This document shows positions 38,722 to 47,614 of a DNA stretch of 64,000 nucleotides, piece after piece. The translations under genes were made by a program, and so were the position numbers. The notes under the pieces were generated by a model that worked only from the letters and a program-made list of their open reading frames with translations, was not told the DNA's origin and made no database searches. Location: assembly GCF_002915595.1 (NCBI RefSeq), contig NZ_PQGG01000019.1, positions 236,298 to 300,297 of the forward strand, given 5' to 3'. How positions within the stretch are numbered: position 1 is the first letter of the stretch; each line of letters opens with the position of its first letter. The stretch comes from Zhongshania marina (GTDB lineage: Bacteria > Pseudomonadota > Gammaproteobacteria > Pseudomonadales > Spongiibacteraceae).

Positions 38722-38748
38722 ATAGACCACCACGGCTAAAAGAAGTTC
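38722..38748 (-). promoter_or_regulatory. Sigma-E-type promoter of rpoE
   Basis: On the minus strand GAACTT (38748-38743), exactly 16 bp, then TCTAT (38726-38722), about 38 bp before the rpoE ATG. The -35 matches the sigma-E/AlgU consensus exactly and the -10 partly (TCTGA/TCCAA expected). Fits the autoregulation known for this sigma factor. Confidence 0.6.
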
Positions 38749-38900
38749 TCTCATCGTATCCCTTTTCAGCATATCCGCCGCTTAATGCGATGGTTACACA
38801 GGCAAATATTGGTAAGGCGACTTTCTATCAGTATACTTTGCGCCAATTTATATCCCGAGCGGCATATTATAGCTGCACTGCGGCAGGAGCAAATAACAAC

Positions 38901-40496
38901 ATGACCCACTACCATTCACACGATGTTCTGGTGATAGGCAGCGGCGCCGCAGGTCTCACTTTAGCGCTGCAACTGGCCGACAGTGCGCGCATTGCTGTAA
39001 TCAGCAAGGGCGAACTCAATGCGGGCTCCACCTATTGGGCACAAGGTGGTATTGCAGCGGTGCTTCACGACGGCGACACCGTAGACGCCCACGTTGCAGA
39101 TACTCTAGCTGCAGGAGCCCAGCTTTGCCACGAAGATAGCGTGCGCTTTACCGTTAAAAACAGTAGCGACAGCATAAAATGGCTGCTGTCGCAGGGGGTC
39201 CAATTCAGTCGCTACGAGCAAAGCAGCGACGCCTTTCACCTAACCCGTGAAGGCGGACACAGCCAGCGCCGTATTATTCACGCCGCCGACGCCACTGGCC
39301 GCGAGGTGTCTGAAACCCTCACCAATCGCGCTAAAGAAAATCCCAATATCGAAATCTTTACGCGACACGTCGCCGTGGACTTAATTATTGCACAGCATCG
39401 CTGTCACGGTGCTTACGTGCTGAACAGAGACAGCGGCCATGTCGAATTGTTCCACGCAAAAGCAATTGTGTTAGCAACTGGTGGTGCTAACAAGGCCTAT
39501 TTGTATACCAGCAACCCCGATGGCGCCAGTGGTGACGGGATTGCAATGGCTTGGCGTGCGGGCTGCCGAGTAGCCAATATGGAATTCAACCAATTCCACC
39601 CCACCTGCCTTTACCACCCCAAAGCAAAATCATTTCTCATTACTGAGGCTATTCGCGGCGAAGGCGGTCGACTGATTTCCGCCACCGGTGAGCGTTTTAT
39701 GTTCCGCTACGATGAACGCGGCGAACTCGCGCCACGGGATGTAGTTGCCCGCGCCATAGACCATGAAATGAAGCGCATCGGCAGTGATTGTGTCTACCTA
39801 GACATCAGTCATAAGTCACCGGATTTTTTGCTAGAGCACTTCCCCACCATCAAGGCCCGCTGCCTTGAACTGGGGATAGACATAAGCCGCGAAGCCATCC
39901 CCGTTGTACCTGCCGCGCACTACACCTGCGGCGGAGTGATGGTAGATCAATACGGCCAAACCGATATTCCAGGGCTATACGCCATTGGCGAAACGTCATT
40001 TACAGGGCTGCACGGCGCTAACCGCCTCGCGAGCAATTCTTTGCTAGAGTGCTTTGTTTATGGCACCTCGGCGGCAGCGGATATTCGCAAGCGCCTAGCT
40101 GAGCTGCCCTCGCCGCAAATAGCGCTTCCCTGGGATGAATCGCAAGTCACAGACTCCGATGAAGACGTCGTAATTTCTCATAACTGGGACGAATTACGAC
40201 GTTTTATGTGGGACTATGTAGGTATTGTTCGCACCAATAAGCGCCTGCAGCGCGCCCTAAATAGAGCAGCTTTGCTCCAACAGGAAATAGACGAGTACTA
40301 CTCCAACTACAAAGTCAGCAATGACTTATTAGAATTACGAAATTTGGCGATGGTCGCCGAACTGATTATCCGCTCGGCCCTACAGCGCACCGAAAGCCGA
40401 GGCCTTCATTACACGCTGGATTACCCTGAGCAATCCGAAACCGCCGAAGACACAATCCTAATACCGGACAACTTCCACAGGCATCGCCACACTTAG
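38901..40496 (+). CDS. nadB: L-aspartate oxidase
   Basis: FAD enzyme making iminoaspartate for NAD synthesis. The ATG at 38901 (AGGAG 11 bases upstream) gives 531 residues starting [20 protein letters not shown], the FAD-binding motif. Further motifs: [74 protein letters not shown] and [21 protein letters not shown]. The 88 codons open upstream are rejected because they overlap rpoE and its promoter. Confidence 0.97.
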   Translation: MTHYHSHDVLVIGSGAAGLTLALQLADSARIAVISKGELNAGSTYWAQGGIAAVLHDGDTVDAHVADTLAAGAQLCHEDSVRFTVKNSSDSIKWLLSQGVQFSRYEQSSDAFHLTREGGHSQRRIIHAADATGREVSETLTNRAKENPNIEIFTRHVAVDLIIAQHRCHGAYVLNRDSGHVELFHAKAIVLATGGANKAYLYTSNPDGASGDGIAMAWRAGCRVANMEFNQFHPTCLYHPKAKSFLITEAIRGEGGRLISATGERFMFRYDERGELAPRDVVARAIDHEMKRIGSDCVYLDISHKSPDFLLEHFPTIKARCLELGIDISREAIPVVPAAHYTCGGVMVDQYGQTDIPGLYAIGETSFTGLHGANRLASNSLLECFVYGTSAAADIRKRLAELPSPQIALPWDESQVTDSDEDVVISHNWDELRRFMWDYVGIVRTNKRLQRALNRAALLQQEIDEYYSNYKVSNDLLELRNLAMVAELIIRSALQRTESRGLHYTLDYPEQSETAEDTILIPDNFHRHRHT

Positions 40497-40948
40497 GTGG
40501 CGCTAGCAAAATTGGCGATTTGACGAAGTTTTCGGTATTCGTTTGCATTCAGATGATCTGGAAATACGAACACCGATCTCTTCCGACCACCGAGAAGTCT
40601 AAAACGTAAGACAACACCGAAAGGCAATACCACCGAGTCTAAGCACTCCAGCGGCTGAACTTCCGGTGCGGAGGAATACCCTATCTCGCTGAGAAAAACC
40701 CGCCAGCGATTCTCGGCAAAAGCGATATGCGCCAGCGAGCTATGGTGTAAATAGAAAACATCGCGAAAAATATAAAAGCCCGCGCTTAGAATAAGTGGCA
40801 CCGTCATAAGGGCGGCAACTAGCGTCGGCACAAATAAATACAAGCTCAGCACCGCAAGGCTGTGCACAGCCACAAAATAGCCGCACAACAGCCGTGAGCG
40901 ACGAAACTTAAGGTCTAGGGGTTTTGGTGAACGTGTTGATGTCATCAA
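40493..40948 (-). CDS. ygfX: YgfX-like membrane protein
   Basis: A 151-residue protein with two close N-terminal transmembrane helices (about 24-64) after FRRSRLL, then a small soluble beta domain ([26 protein letters not shown]). Matches the YgfX/CptA family encoded next to sdhE; E. coli YgfX has been described as an inhibitor of MreB/FtsZ, a claim I would not transfer with confidence. Overlaps sdhE by 41 bp and shares 4 bp of stop codons with nadB on the other strand. Confidence 0.8.
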   Translation of the reverse strand: MMTSTRSPKPLDLKFRRSRLLCGYFVAVHSLAVLSLYLFVPTLVAALMTVPLILSAGFYIFRDVFYLHHSSLAHIAFAENRWRVFLSEIGYSSAPEVQPLECLDSVVLPFGVVLRFRLLGGRKRSVFVFPDHLNANEYRKLRQIANFASAT

Positions 40949-41168
40949 CGATTATCGCCAGATCGGGGTCTTCAGGAAGATTCCGGCCAAGAAACCAAGA
41001 AAACAAATCCGTATCCTCGCATTCCAGTAAGCTAATAAAGCGCTGCTGATTGTCCGCATCTAAATCTCTGAACCGCCCCTCCACATAGGGCACCATCACC
41101 AAGTCTAACTCCAGCATGCCGCGACGGCAGGCCCAGCAAATACGCTTGAACTCGTTTTCCGAAACCAT
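40908..41168 (-). CDS. sdhE: FAD assembly factor SdhE
   Basis: An 86-residue protein that helps covalent flavinylation of SdhA (and FrdA). Starting MVSENEFKRICWACRRGMLE, it carries the RRGMLELD signature, and DLFSWFLGRNLPED near the C-terminus. GTGGAA lies four bases before the ATG. The 41246 start would add 26 non-conserved residues. Transcribed with ygfX and divergent from ygfZ, the common E. coli-like layout. Confidence 0.95.
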   Translation of the reverse strand: MVSENEFKRICWACRRGMLELDLVMVPYVEGRFRDLDADNQQRFISLLECEDTDLFSWFLGRNLPEDPDLAIIVDDINTFTKTPRP

Positions 41169-41317
41169 TATTTTCCACTTCGTAACGGTAGCCTGCATTA
41201 AGCGGCCACAAAAAAGCGTATTATAACGGCTATCGGCGGCAATCACACCGCAACAAATTTGTACGAGTACCCAGTCAAACTAGCGCACAACCGCAATACC
41301 TATACTGCTGAGAATCT

Positions 41318-42361
41318 ATGAATACATTTTGGGAATTTCTACGCACTCAATATGCTGAGAGCAGCCACACGGCGGGACAATATTGGACAAACGGCAGCAA
41401 CCCCAGCCAAGCCCTGGGCGACTGTAATATCAGCGCGCTAGGCCAATACGGATTTCTCGCCATTGAAGGCCCCGACAGCAGCAAGTTTTTACAGGGGCAG
41501 ACCACCTGTGATTGGCGCAACATAGATACCGAGCGCGCGGCGCTAGGAAGCTACTGCAATATTAAAGGTCGCATGGTGATGAGTTTTATCGCCGGTATGC
41601 GCAGCAGCGAAGCGGTACTACTCAGACTCCGCGCCGATACCGCAGAATCAGCCTGCTCCACGCTGGCCAAATACATTGTCTTTTCGAAAGCCAAAATTCG
41701 CGATGCAACTGCAGAATTCATCGCAATTGGCGTGTTCGGCAAACGCGCCAAAGAACATATTCAGCAACATACAGGTATCGCACCCGCCGGAAAAATGATG
41801 CAAGCAAGTGACGGCCAAATCGTTGTGGTGCAGATGGACGACAGCGCTGAACGATTTGAATGCTGGGTGCCAACAGACGCCGCAATTGACTTGTGGAGCA
41901 AACTCAGCAGCCAAGCCATCGCCGTTGACTCAAGCTATTGGGAGGCTCAAAACATTGCCGCCGGTCTTGGCGAAGTCTGCGCCAACACCCAAGACAGCTT
42001 TATTCCTCAAATGCTAAATTACCAAGTTATTGGCGGTGTCAGCTTTAATAAAGGCTGTTACACGGGGCAGGAAATTGTTGCACGCATGCAGTATCGCGGC
42101 AAGCTAAAACGCCGCCTGTACCGCGCACGCATTGCAAATGGTAATGACGCATTTACTCAATCTCCGGGTGCGGAGTTATTCAGTGGAGAAGATTCACAGA
42201 GTATCGGCAATCTGGTATCTGCAGTCAGCCAAAATGGCGAGACCGAGCTGCTAGCCGTACTTACCGAAGACGCCGTGGCAAGCAATAATATTCACTTTGC
42301 TAACGACACGGCGATGTTAGAAATTCTGGAACTGCCCTACTCCATACCGAACAAAGAATAA
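41318..42361 (+). CDS. ygfZ: Folate-dependent tRNA/Fe-S repair protein YgfZ
   Basis: A 347-residue member of the GcvT-related YgfZ/IBA57 family, a tetrahydrofolate-binding helper for some Fe-S enzymes such as MiaB. The diagnostic motif NKGCYTGQEIVARMQYRGKL (with its Cys) is at about residue 246. SSKFLQGQTTCDW and YCNIKGRMVMSF are the other family segments. Lone gene, divergent from sdhE. Confidence 0.95.
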   Translation: MNTFWEFLRTQYAESSHTAGQYWTNGSNPSQALGDCNISALGQYGFLAIEGPDSSKFLQGQTTCDWRNIDTERAALGSYCNIKGRMVMSFIAGMRSSEAVLLRLRADTAESACSTLAKYIVFSKAKIRDATAEFIAIGVFGKRAKEHIQQHTGIAPAGKMMQASDGQIVVVQMDDSAERFECWVPTDAAIDLWSKLSSQAIAVDSSYWEAQNIAAGLGEVCANTQDSFIPQMLNYQVIGGVSFNKGCYTGQEIVARMQYRGKLKRRLYRARIANGNDAFTQSPGAELFSGEDSQSIGNLVSAVSQNGETELLAVLTEDAVASNNIHFANDTAMLEILELPYSIPNKE

Positions 42362-42366
42362 GCCTG

Positions 42367-42387
42367 GCGCAGCCTGATGCGCTGCGC
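42367..42387. terminator. GC-rich hairpin between ygfZ and SDR gene
   Basis: GCGCAGC / GCTGCGC arms (7 bp) around a 7-nt loop, six bases after the ygfZ stop and six before the stop of the convergent SDR. No T-tract; probably a weak two-way terminator. Confidence 0.4.
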
Positions 42388-42392
42388 GCGCC

Positions 42393-43235
42393 TTATATCC
42401 GCTTTAGTACCATTCGCGTACCGGCATTCATGAGCGGCACCAATATGCGGTCGTAGCAGCTAGGGAATAGGCGCTGAACTATATCCAGTAATACTGCGTC
42501 GCCGCCAATAAGCACCCTCGGCTTAGACTTTCGCATTCCTCGCATGATCACTGCAGCGGCTTTTTTCGGTGTGGTAACTGCAATACTGTTAAATAAGTCG
42601 GCGGTTTTCTCCACGTCGGCGGCATTACCCGTTATCGAATTTAGGTGGCGGCCATTATTCGCAATATTGGTTTTTATCCCCCCTGGGTGCACGGTAACTA
42701 CTTTTACATTGGTATCGCGTAGATCCTGACGCAGTGATTCGGAATACCCTCTTACCGCGAATTTCGTGGCATTGTAGGAGGACTGCGAGGGCACCGACAT
42801 CAAACCAAACAAAGACGAAATATTTACCACGCAAGCCTCAGGGCGCGTAAGTAATTCGGGTAAAAATGCCTCGACGCCATTAATCACACCCCAATAATTT
42901 ACCCCGAACACCCACTCCATTTGCTCTCGCGGCTGATCACCGGCGTGACAACTGAGCGCCACACCCGCATTATTAATCACGCCATCGACCACCCCAAAAT
43001 GCGCCTTTACGGAAGCTGCCCACGCCTTCATTGCAGCATTGTCGCTAACATCTAATTTTGCTAAAAATAATTCCGATTCATCGCCATATTCACGCAAAAC
43101 CTGCAAGTTTGCTTCGACGATGTCTGACGCAGCTACCCGAGCACCAGCCGCCCGCAAACCGATTACCAAGGCTCTACCAATACCCGAACCGGCACCCGTA
43201 ACGGCAATGACCTTATTATTAAAATTTTTCACCAT
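42393..43235 (-). CDS. Short-chain dehydrogenase/reductase
   Basis: A 280-residue classical SDR: VIAVTGAGSGIGRALVIGL (cofactor site; the Asp in AASDIVEA suggests NAD), NNAG, Ser-Tyr-x3-Lys as SSYNATKFAV. The C-terminal 40 residues are an extension typical of SadH-like members. It ends the four-gene operon of metal-dependent hydrolase, alpha/beta hydrolase and monooxygenase. Plausible role: oxidising an alcohol substrate or product of the monooxygenase route. Confidence 0.92.
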   Translation of the reverse strand: MVKNFNNKVIAVTGAGSGIGRALVIGLRAAGARVAASDIVEANLQVLREYGDESELFLAKLDVSDNAAMKAWAASVKAHFGVVDGVINNAGVALSCHAGDQPREQMEWVFGVNYWGVINGVEAFLPELLTRPEACVVNISSLFGLMSVPSQSSYNATKFAVRGYSESLRQDLRDTNVKVVTVHPGGIKTNIANNGRHLNSITGNAADVEKTADLFNSIAVTTPKKAAAVIMRGMRKSKPRVLIGGDAVLLDIVQRLFPSCYDRILVPLMNAGTRMVLKRI

Positions 43236-43247
43236 TTACCCCTATCA

Positions 43248-44783
43248 TCAACTCGCTGTAGCGACGTTGCTTTCATATGTCGGCGCCTGACTAGAAATAC
43301 TAACGAGCTCGTATTCGGCGGCGGAAAAATGTCGTGTTGTTAGACGGTACTGCCAAGAGAAACTCGGCCACAAAGTAGTATTTTTACCGTCTTTGGTTAA
43401 ATACCAGCTATTACAGCCCGATGTCCACGTGGTGCCTTTAAAACGCTCTTGTATGTCAGCATTAAACTCACGCTGAACCATCGGTTTTAAATCGAAGTAT
43501 TTGTTCTGATTTTTCCGCAGCGTCTTTAAATATTTCAAAATATAATTAATTTGCGACTCGATATAGAAAATAACCGAGGTATTTCCGGGCCCGGTATTTG
43601 GCCCCATGACATACATCATGTTCGGATAGCCTGAAACCGCAATACCTTTATATGCTTCACTACCAATAGCCCAGTCTTTTTCAAGCAAACGACCGCCCAC
43701 ACCGCGAATGGGAATTGGCGCACCGGAAACCGGGACTTTAAAACCCGTCGCTAAAATAATCGCATCTACTTCATGGCGCTGACCATCGCTAGTGCATATC
43801 GCCGAACCATCAATCTTATCGATGCCCTCGACACAAACATTCACATTACTTTTTGTCAAAGCAGGATAATAATCGTCTGACAATAAAACGCGCTTACAAC
43901 CCATCGCATAATTGGGCGACAATTTTCTCTGTAAAACCGGATCCCTCACCACCTTGCGCAAATAGCGACATCCCATCGACTCACCAATACGGGTGAGAAA
44001 ACTGTCCCACATAAACGCAGGCACCAAGCTCTCCATCATTACATATTGAAAACGACGTACTGTTTGCTGAATAAATGGTCGACGCTTATACAGCCGCTGG
44101 AGACGAGGGCTTTGCGCCTTATCATGTTTTGGTAGCACCCAAGGCGGCGTACGCTGAAATACATTAAGCGCTTTTACCTGAGGTTGAATAGATGGAATAA
44201 CTTGGATAGCACTTGCTCCGGTGCCAATAACCGCTACGCGCTTGCCATCAAGCGTATAATTTTGGTCCCATTCCGCTGTGTGCATCACCTTGCCGGTAAA
44301 GCTGTCGATACCGGTAATTTCTGGATACTGGGGAATATTCAATGCCCCAATGGCCATCACAACCGCACGCGCCTGTCGCGTGCTACCGTCAGCAAATGCC
44401 AGCTTCCAAACGCCACTCTGCTCACAAAATGCCATAGAGCTGAGCGAGGTATTGAACCTTATTTTGTCGCGTAAATTGTATTTGTCTGTACAGTGTCGCA
44501 AATAGCGATGGATTTCCTCCTGCGGGCCAAAGGTTCTGCCCCAATCTGGATTTGCTTCAAAGGAAAAAGAATACAAATGCGACGGCACATCGCAAGCCGC
44601 TCCAGGGTAGACATTATCACGCCACACCCCACCAACATCGCTTGCTTTTTCATAAACCACAAAATCATTAAGCCCCTGCTGCTGCATACGAATGGCAACA
44701 CCTAAACCTCCGAATCCAGCGCCAATAATGGCAACCTCGTCAATCGCGCCTTGCTCTTTGCTATTATTTTTTTCTTTACCCAT
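43248..44783 (-). CDS. Baeyer-Villiger-type FAD monooxygenase
   Basis: A 511-residue class B flavoprotein monooxygenase. FAD site VAIIGAGFGGLGVAIRM; NADPH site VAVIGTGASAIQ; and between them FTGKVMHTAEWD, which fits the Baeyer-Villiger fingerprint FxGxxxHxxxW. ILATGF is conserved as well. Such enzymes turn ketones into esters or lactones, which the neighbouring hydrolase could then open. Twelve bases separate it from the SDR and three from the hydrolase. Resembles M. tuberculosis MymA; substrate unknown. Confidence 0.93.
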   Translation of the reverse strand: MGKEKNNSKEQGAIDEVAIIGAGFGGLGVAIRMQQQGLNDFVVYEKASDVGGVWRDNVYPGAACDVPSHLYSFSFEANPDWGRTFGPQEEIHRYLRHCTDKYNLRDKIRFNTSLSSMAFCEQSGVWKLAFADGSTRQARAVVMAIGALNIPQYPEITGIDSFTGKVMHTAEWDQNYTLDGKRVAVIGTGASAIQVIPSIQPQVKALNVFQRTPPWVLPKHDKAQSPRLQRLYKRRPFIQQTVRRFQYVMMESLVPAFMWDSFLTRIGESMGCRYLRKVVRDPVLQRKLSPNYAMGCKRVLLSDDYYPALTKSNVNVCVEGIDKIDGSAICTSDGQRHEVDAIILATGFKVPVSGAPIPIRGVGGRLLEKDWAIGSEAYKGIAVSGYPNMMYVMGPNTGPGNTSVIFYIESQINYILKYLKTLRKNQNKYFDLKPMVQREFNADIQERFKGTTWTSGCNSWYLTKDGKNTTLWPSFSWQYRLTTRHFSAAEYELVSISSQAPTYESNVATAS

Positions 44784-44786
44784 CGT

Positions 44787-45788
44787 CTATATCACTCTCG
44801 TTCCGGCACGCCAAAAGTCACCCAAGACTCGCGCAGTTAAAGTCGGGGCTTCGAGCATAGGTAAATGACCTACCGACGGTAAAATCATTGCCTTTGCGCC
44901 ACTAATTTGTTCGCAAAATTGATCAGCACAGCTCACATCTAACACTTGATCAGAATCCCCCCACAACACCAAAGTCGGCGCATTAATCGCGCCAAGGTTT
45001 AAATAAGTATCTTTTAAGGAATCTATTAATTGCGAAAATATAAAATCGTTTACTACTTTACGATGACTCATAACGCCAGCCATAAAAAAGCCTAACAACA
45101 TGCCAAGCATTCTTTGCCGTCTATGCAAGGCTATAGCGAAAACTAAATAGGTATCCCTAGCCCGTGTAGGAGCAAGATAATTTACGCCAGCTGCTATCCC
45201 ACTCTCCATTTGCGTTAAATGCCTACCTGGCACACCCGCAGCATTCATTAGGCACAGAGTGTCAACCAATTGGGCGTGACGCGATGCAAGTTGTGCGGCT
45301 ATTGCTCCCCCCATTGAACTGCCGGCTACGTGGGCCTTTTCTACACCAAGCTGCTTCAACCACTGCGCAATGCGATCTGCTTGCGCAGCCATTCGGTAAT
45401 CCGCATCTGGATTAAAGTCACTATCGCCAAACCCCGCCAAATCAGGAATGAGCAGGTAGTAATCGCGGCGCAATTTTGCCGCCAAAAAGCTCCAATTCTC
45501 TTTGCTTGAACCAAAGCCATGCAGCAGCACCAACACCGGCCCAGCACTATTACCGCCCGCCCAGTAGCAAATTTTGTGGTCACCGACTTGCTCAACTCGA
45601 CGCTTCAAGCCAACTTGTATTTCCATCAACGGCTGTAAGCATCGCCATAAAGTAAATTTGGGCCGCCACTTCGCTAGTTTGCTGTGATCAATATTCGCCA
45701 ATGGTGTCGCCATATAACGCGCACGCATGTCGTCAAGCTCAGCCAAAATTGCATCATTTATCCTTGCGACGCCACTCACGCTATTCAT
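44787..45788 (-). CDS. Alpha/beta hydrolase (esterase/lactonase-like)
   Basis: A 333-residue alpha/beta hydrolase. Oxyanion segment LVLLHGFGSSKENW, nucleophile elbow VAGSSMGGAIAAQ (Gly-Ser-Ser-Met-Gly), acid LWGDSDQVLD and the His in PSVGHLPMLEAP. The ~60-residue N-terminal lead is hydrophilic, so it is likely cytosolic. Its ATG overlaps the preceding gene's stop by 4 bp. Probable role: hydrolysis of esters or lactones produced by the monooxygenase. Confidence 0.92.
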   Translation of the reverse strand: MNSVSGVARINDAILAELDDMRARYMATPLANIDHSKLAKWRPKFTLWRCLQPLMEIQVGLKRRVEQVGDHKICYWAGGNSAGPVLVLLHGFGSSKENWSFLAAKLRRDYYLLIPDLAGFGDSDFNPDADYRMAAQADRIAQWLKQLGVEKAHVAGSSMGGAIAAQLASRHAQLVDTLCLMNAAGVPGRHLTQMESGIAAGVNYLAPTRARDTYLVFAIALHRRQRMLGMLLGFFMAGVMSHRKVVNDFIFSQLIDSLKDTYLNLGAINAPTLVLWGDSDQVLDVSCADQFCEQISGAKAMILPSVGHLPMLEAPTLTARVLGDFWRAGTRVI

Positions 45789-46642
45789 GCCATTGCACCC
45801 GCGGCCTGCCCATCGTAGGCACCCACTTCTTCAGCAAGAGTGTCAAGCTCTGCTAAATAATGCGCGTTGTCGTGATCCCATGGATGGAAACCCGGCTTAA
45901 AGTAATCCAACCAATCAGGAATCACTCGACGCAATGCACCCGGAGATCCCCATAAAAAGTTTGCCACTTTGAACCAGCCTCGAATATTGAAGAGTTGGCC
46001 TTCACGGCGAACTAAACCAATATGAAATGGGATAACCATCATCCAAAAGATAAATGTCGCGGCAAGCAGTGCCACACAACGATGCAAATACCCTAGCAAG
46101 CCACCACCCAACACCTGCTGATAGACATCGTAAGCGACGGCCTTATGTTCTGTTTCCTCCAGCGCATGCCACTTCCATATAGCGGCGTAACGTGGCTCAG
46201 CGCCCTCTAAACTGCGCGGCTCGCTTAACACCATATTGGCTAGAATCGCCGTCAAATGCTCCAATGCAATTGTGGTGGCTAACTGCATGGATTTTGGCGT
46301 AATTCGCGTAAGAAATTTCAGTAAGCGGATGACAATACGGCCGTAGCGGTCTGCAGGCAGCCCCTTTGCGACCAAGGCGTCGTTATACTCTTCATGCTCT
46401 CTACCGTGCATTGCCTCTTGGCCAATAAATCCTCTCACCGACTCTTTTAACTCGGGGTCATGAATGCGATCTCGATAGTGACGCACACTATCAATAAAGA
46501 AGCGCTCACCGTCTGGGAAGAATATCGACAAAGCATTAAAGAAATGACTAATGTGAGCACCACCTGCATGCCAATCACCTATGCGATCTTTTGGCAAATG
46601 GAATTCAAGATTACGGCGTACTGGCTGGACTATCGTTTTCAT
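45785..46642 (-). CDS. Metal-dependent hydrolase family (PF10118-like)
   Basis: A 285-residue protein of the ferritin-like 'metal-dependent hydrolase' family. The family start RRNLEFHLP and the metal-type motifs GFIGQEAMHGREHEEYN and WHALEETEHKAVAYDVYQ (Glu/His-rich helices) are clear. A hydrophobic stretch (LLAATFIFWMMVIPFHIGLV, about 189-209) may touch the membrane. Members are often next to oxygenases. AAGGAG precedes the ATG at 46642. First gene of the monooxygenase operon. Confidence 0.9.
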   Translation of the reverse strand: MKTIVQPVRRNLEFHLPKDRIGDWHAGGAHISHFFNALSIFFPDGERFFIDSVRHYRDRIHDPELKESVRGFIGQEAMHGREHEEYNDALVAKGLPADRYGRIVIRLLKFLTRITPKSMQLATTIALEHLTAILANMVLSEPRSLEGAEPRYAAIWKWHALEETEHKAVAYDVYQQVLGGGLLGYLHRCVALLAATFIFWMMVIPFHIGLVRREGQLFNIRGWFKVANFLWGSPGALRRVIPDWLDYFKPGFHPWDHDNAHYLAELDTLAEEVGAYDGQAAGAMA

Positions 46643-46667
46643 AAAGCACTCCTTTATGAATCATTTT

Positions 46668-46697
46668 ATTATGTAACATCACTTAATGTCACACTAA
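46668..46697 (-). promoter_or_regulatory. Promoter of the monooxygenase operon
   Basis: On the minus strand GTGACA (46697-46692 region, inside the palindrome's left arm), 18 bp, then TAAAAT close upstream of the AAGGAG ribosome site. The -35 therefore overlaps the operator at 46686-46706, so binding there could control access by RNA polymerase. Positions to within a few bases. Confidence 0.45.
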
Positions 46698-46706
46698 GCG
46701 TGACAT
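46686..46706. promoter_or_regulatory. Palindromic operator upstream of monooxygenase operon
   Basis: ATGTCAC, 7 bp, GTGACAT: perfect 7-bp arms. A further half-site (ATGTCAA) lies at 46713-46719. The same architecture, ATGTCAM-N7-KTGACAT, is at 50177-50197 between the TonB receptor and the MerR gene, so one regulator probably binds both. The remaining bases up to the START-domain gene stop (46852) show nothing else. Confidence 0.6.
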
Positions 46707-46851
46707 CAAATAATGTCAAGTAAATTCGAACACCTTTCTTAGAGTTAGGTCATTCACAGAAAATCACTACGCCAAGCCAGATTTCTTTAAATAGAACTGG
46801 CCTTATACGCGCCATCAGCGGCTTATGGTGGGAAGGCCATACCCGCCCCAA

Positions 46852-47517
46852 TCAGAAGGGGTTGAAGTTAGCGTATTCGGGTAAAGCAGCGCGCTTACGT
46901 AGCGCTTTTAAGGTTTCGAATGGATTATCAACAATCATGGCATTCACTAAGCCAGAGGGCAGCGAACCCACTGGATTTAAGTGCAATTGAAAAACCACCT
47001 TGGTTTGGGTATCGCTAATGGGGCTTAACTCGAAAAAGCCCTCAAGCTCTTCTACTCGCACCGCCTCCACTTTTGGAGGCATCGCTGCTTTAGCATTGGC
47101 TGGCAGTGAATCAATATCAACGCCGGTGAGCTTTACAGTGGTAATACGACTGACGGGATCTTGTGAGATTTCATTACGCAAAATCAATTCCCGATCAGCC
47201 GCAGGCCACGGGAAGTCATTAATCAAATACTGGTAGCGATCCAATAAACTCGCTTTATAAAGTAACTTTGGACTTTTGCACTTAAACATCCAATGCACAA
47301 AGCCCTCGGTATCATCTAATACCGCCATCAATTGATTCAGCTCTGCATTTATAAGGGTTTCACCGCGAAACGCTCGGTAGTCAGAACCCTCAACCGCTCG
47401 TGTGAAAACCTGAATACCGTCGTCATCCTTCTCCAGCCGCCATTCAGCAGCCACCAGCGACAAACTCATTGCCATAAATGCAAGTAGCAGCAAGCATTGA
47501 CCTACTAGCTTTTTCAT
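46852..47517 (-). CDS. Exported START-domain lipid-binding protein
   Basis: A 221-residue protein with a signal peptide (MKKLVGQCLLLLAFMAMSL, cleavage near VAA-EWR) and one START/SRPBCC domain: EWRLEKDDDGIQVFTRAVEGS, WMFKCKSPKLLY, NDFPWPAADRELILRNEIS, PSGLVNAMIVDNPFETL. START domains bind sterols or phospholipids in a cavity; here it would be periplasmic. It is a separate minus-strand unit between the TonB receptor and the monooxygenase operon. Confidence 0.88.
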   Translation of the reverse strand: MKKLVGQCLLLLAFMAMSLSLVAAEWRLEKDDDGIQVFTRAVEGSDYRAFRGETLINAELNQLMAVLDDTEGFVHWMFKCKSPKLLYKASLLDRYQYLINDFPWPAADRELILRNEISQDPVSRITTVKLTGVDIDSLPANAKAAMPPKVEAVRVEELEGFFELSPISDTQTKVVFQLHLNPVGSLPSGLVNAMIVDNPFETLKALRKRAALPEYANFNPF

Positions 47518-47614
47518 ATCGCCCCAGCCTTTTAAATCAAACAGATTAGATTGTTCAGCATGCCGCCATTTGCAACATCAGCAAACAGCGGGTTTATTTG
47601 CATAAACAGCAACA

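Noticed and set aside
38637..38900. Upstream extension of nadB
   Set aside because: It would overlap rpoE and its promoter, has no aspartate-oxidase residues, and the ATG at 38901 has AGGAG and starts at the FAD motif.
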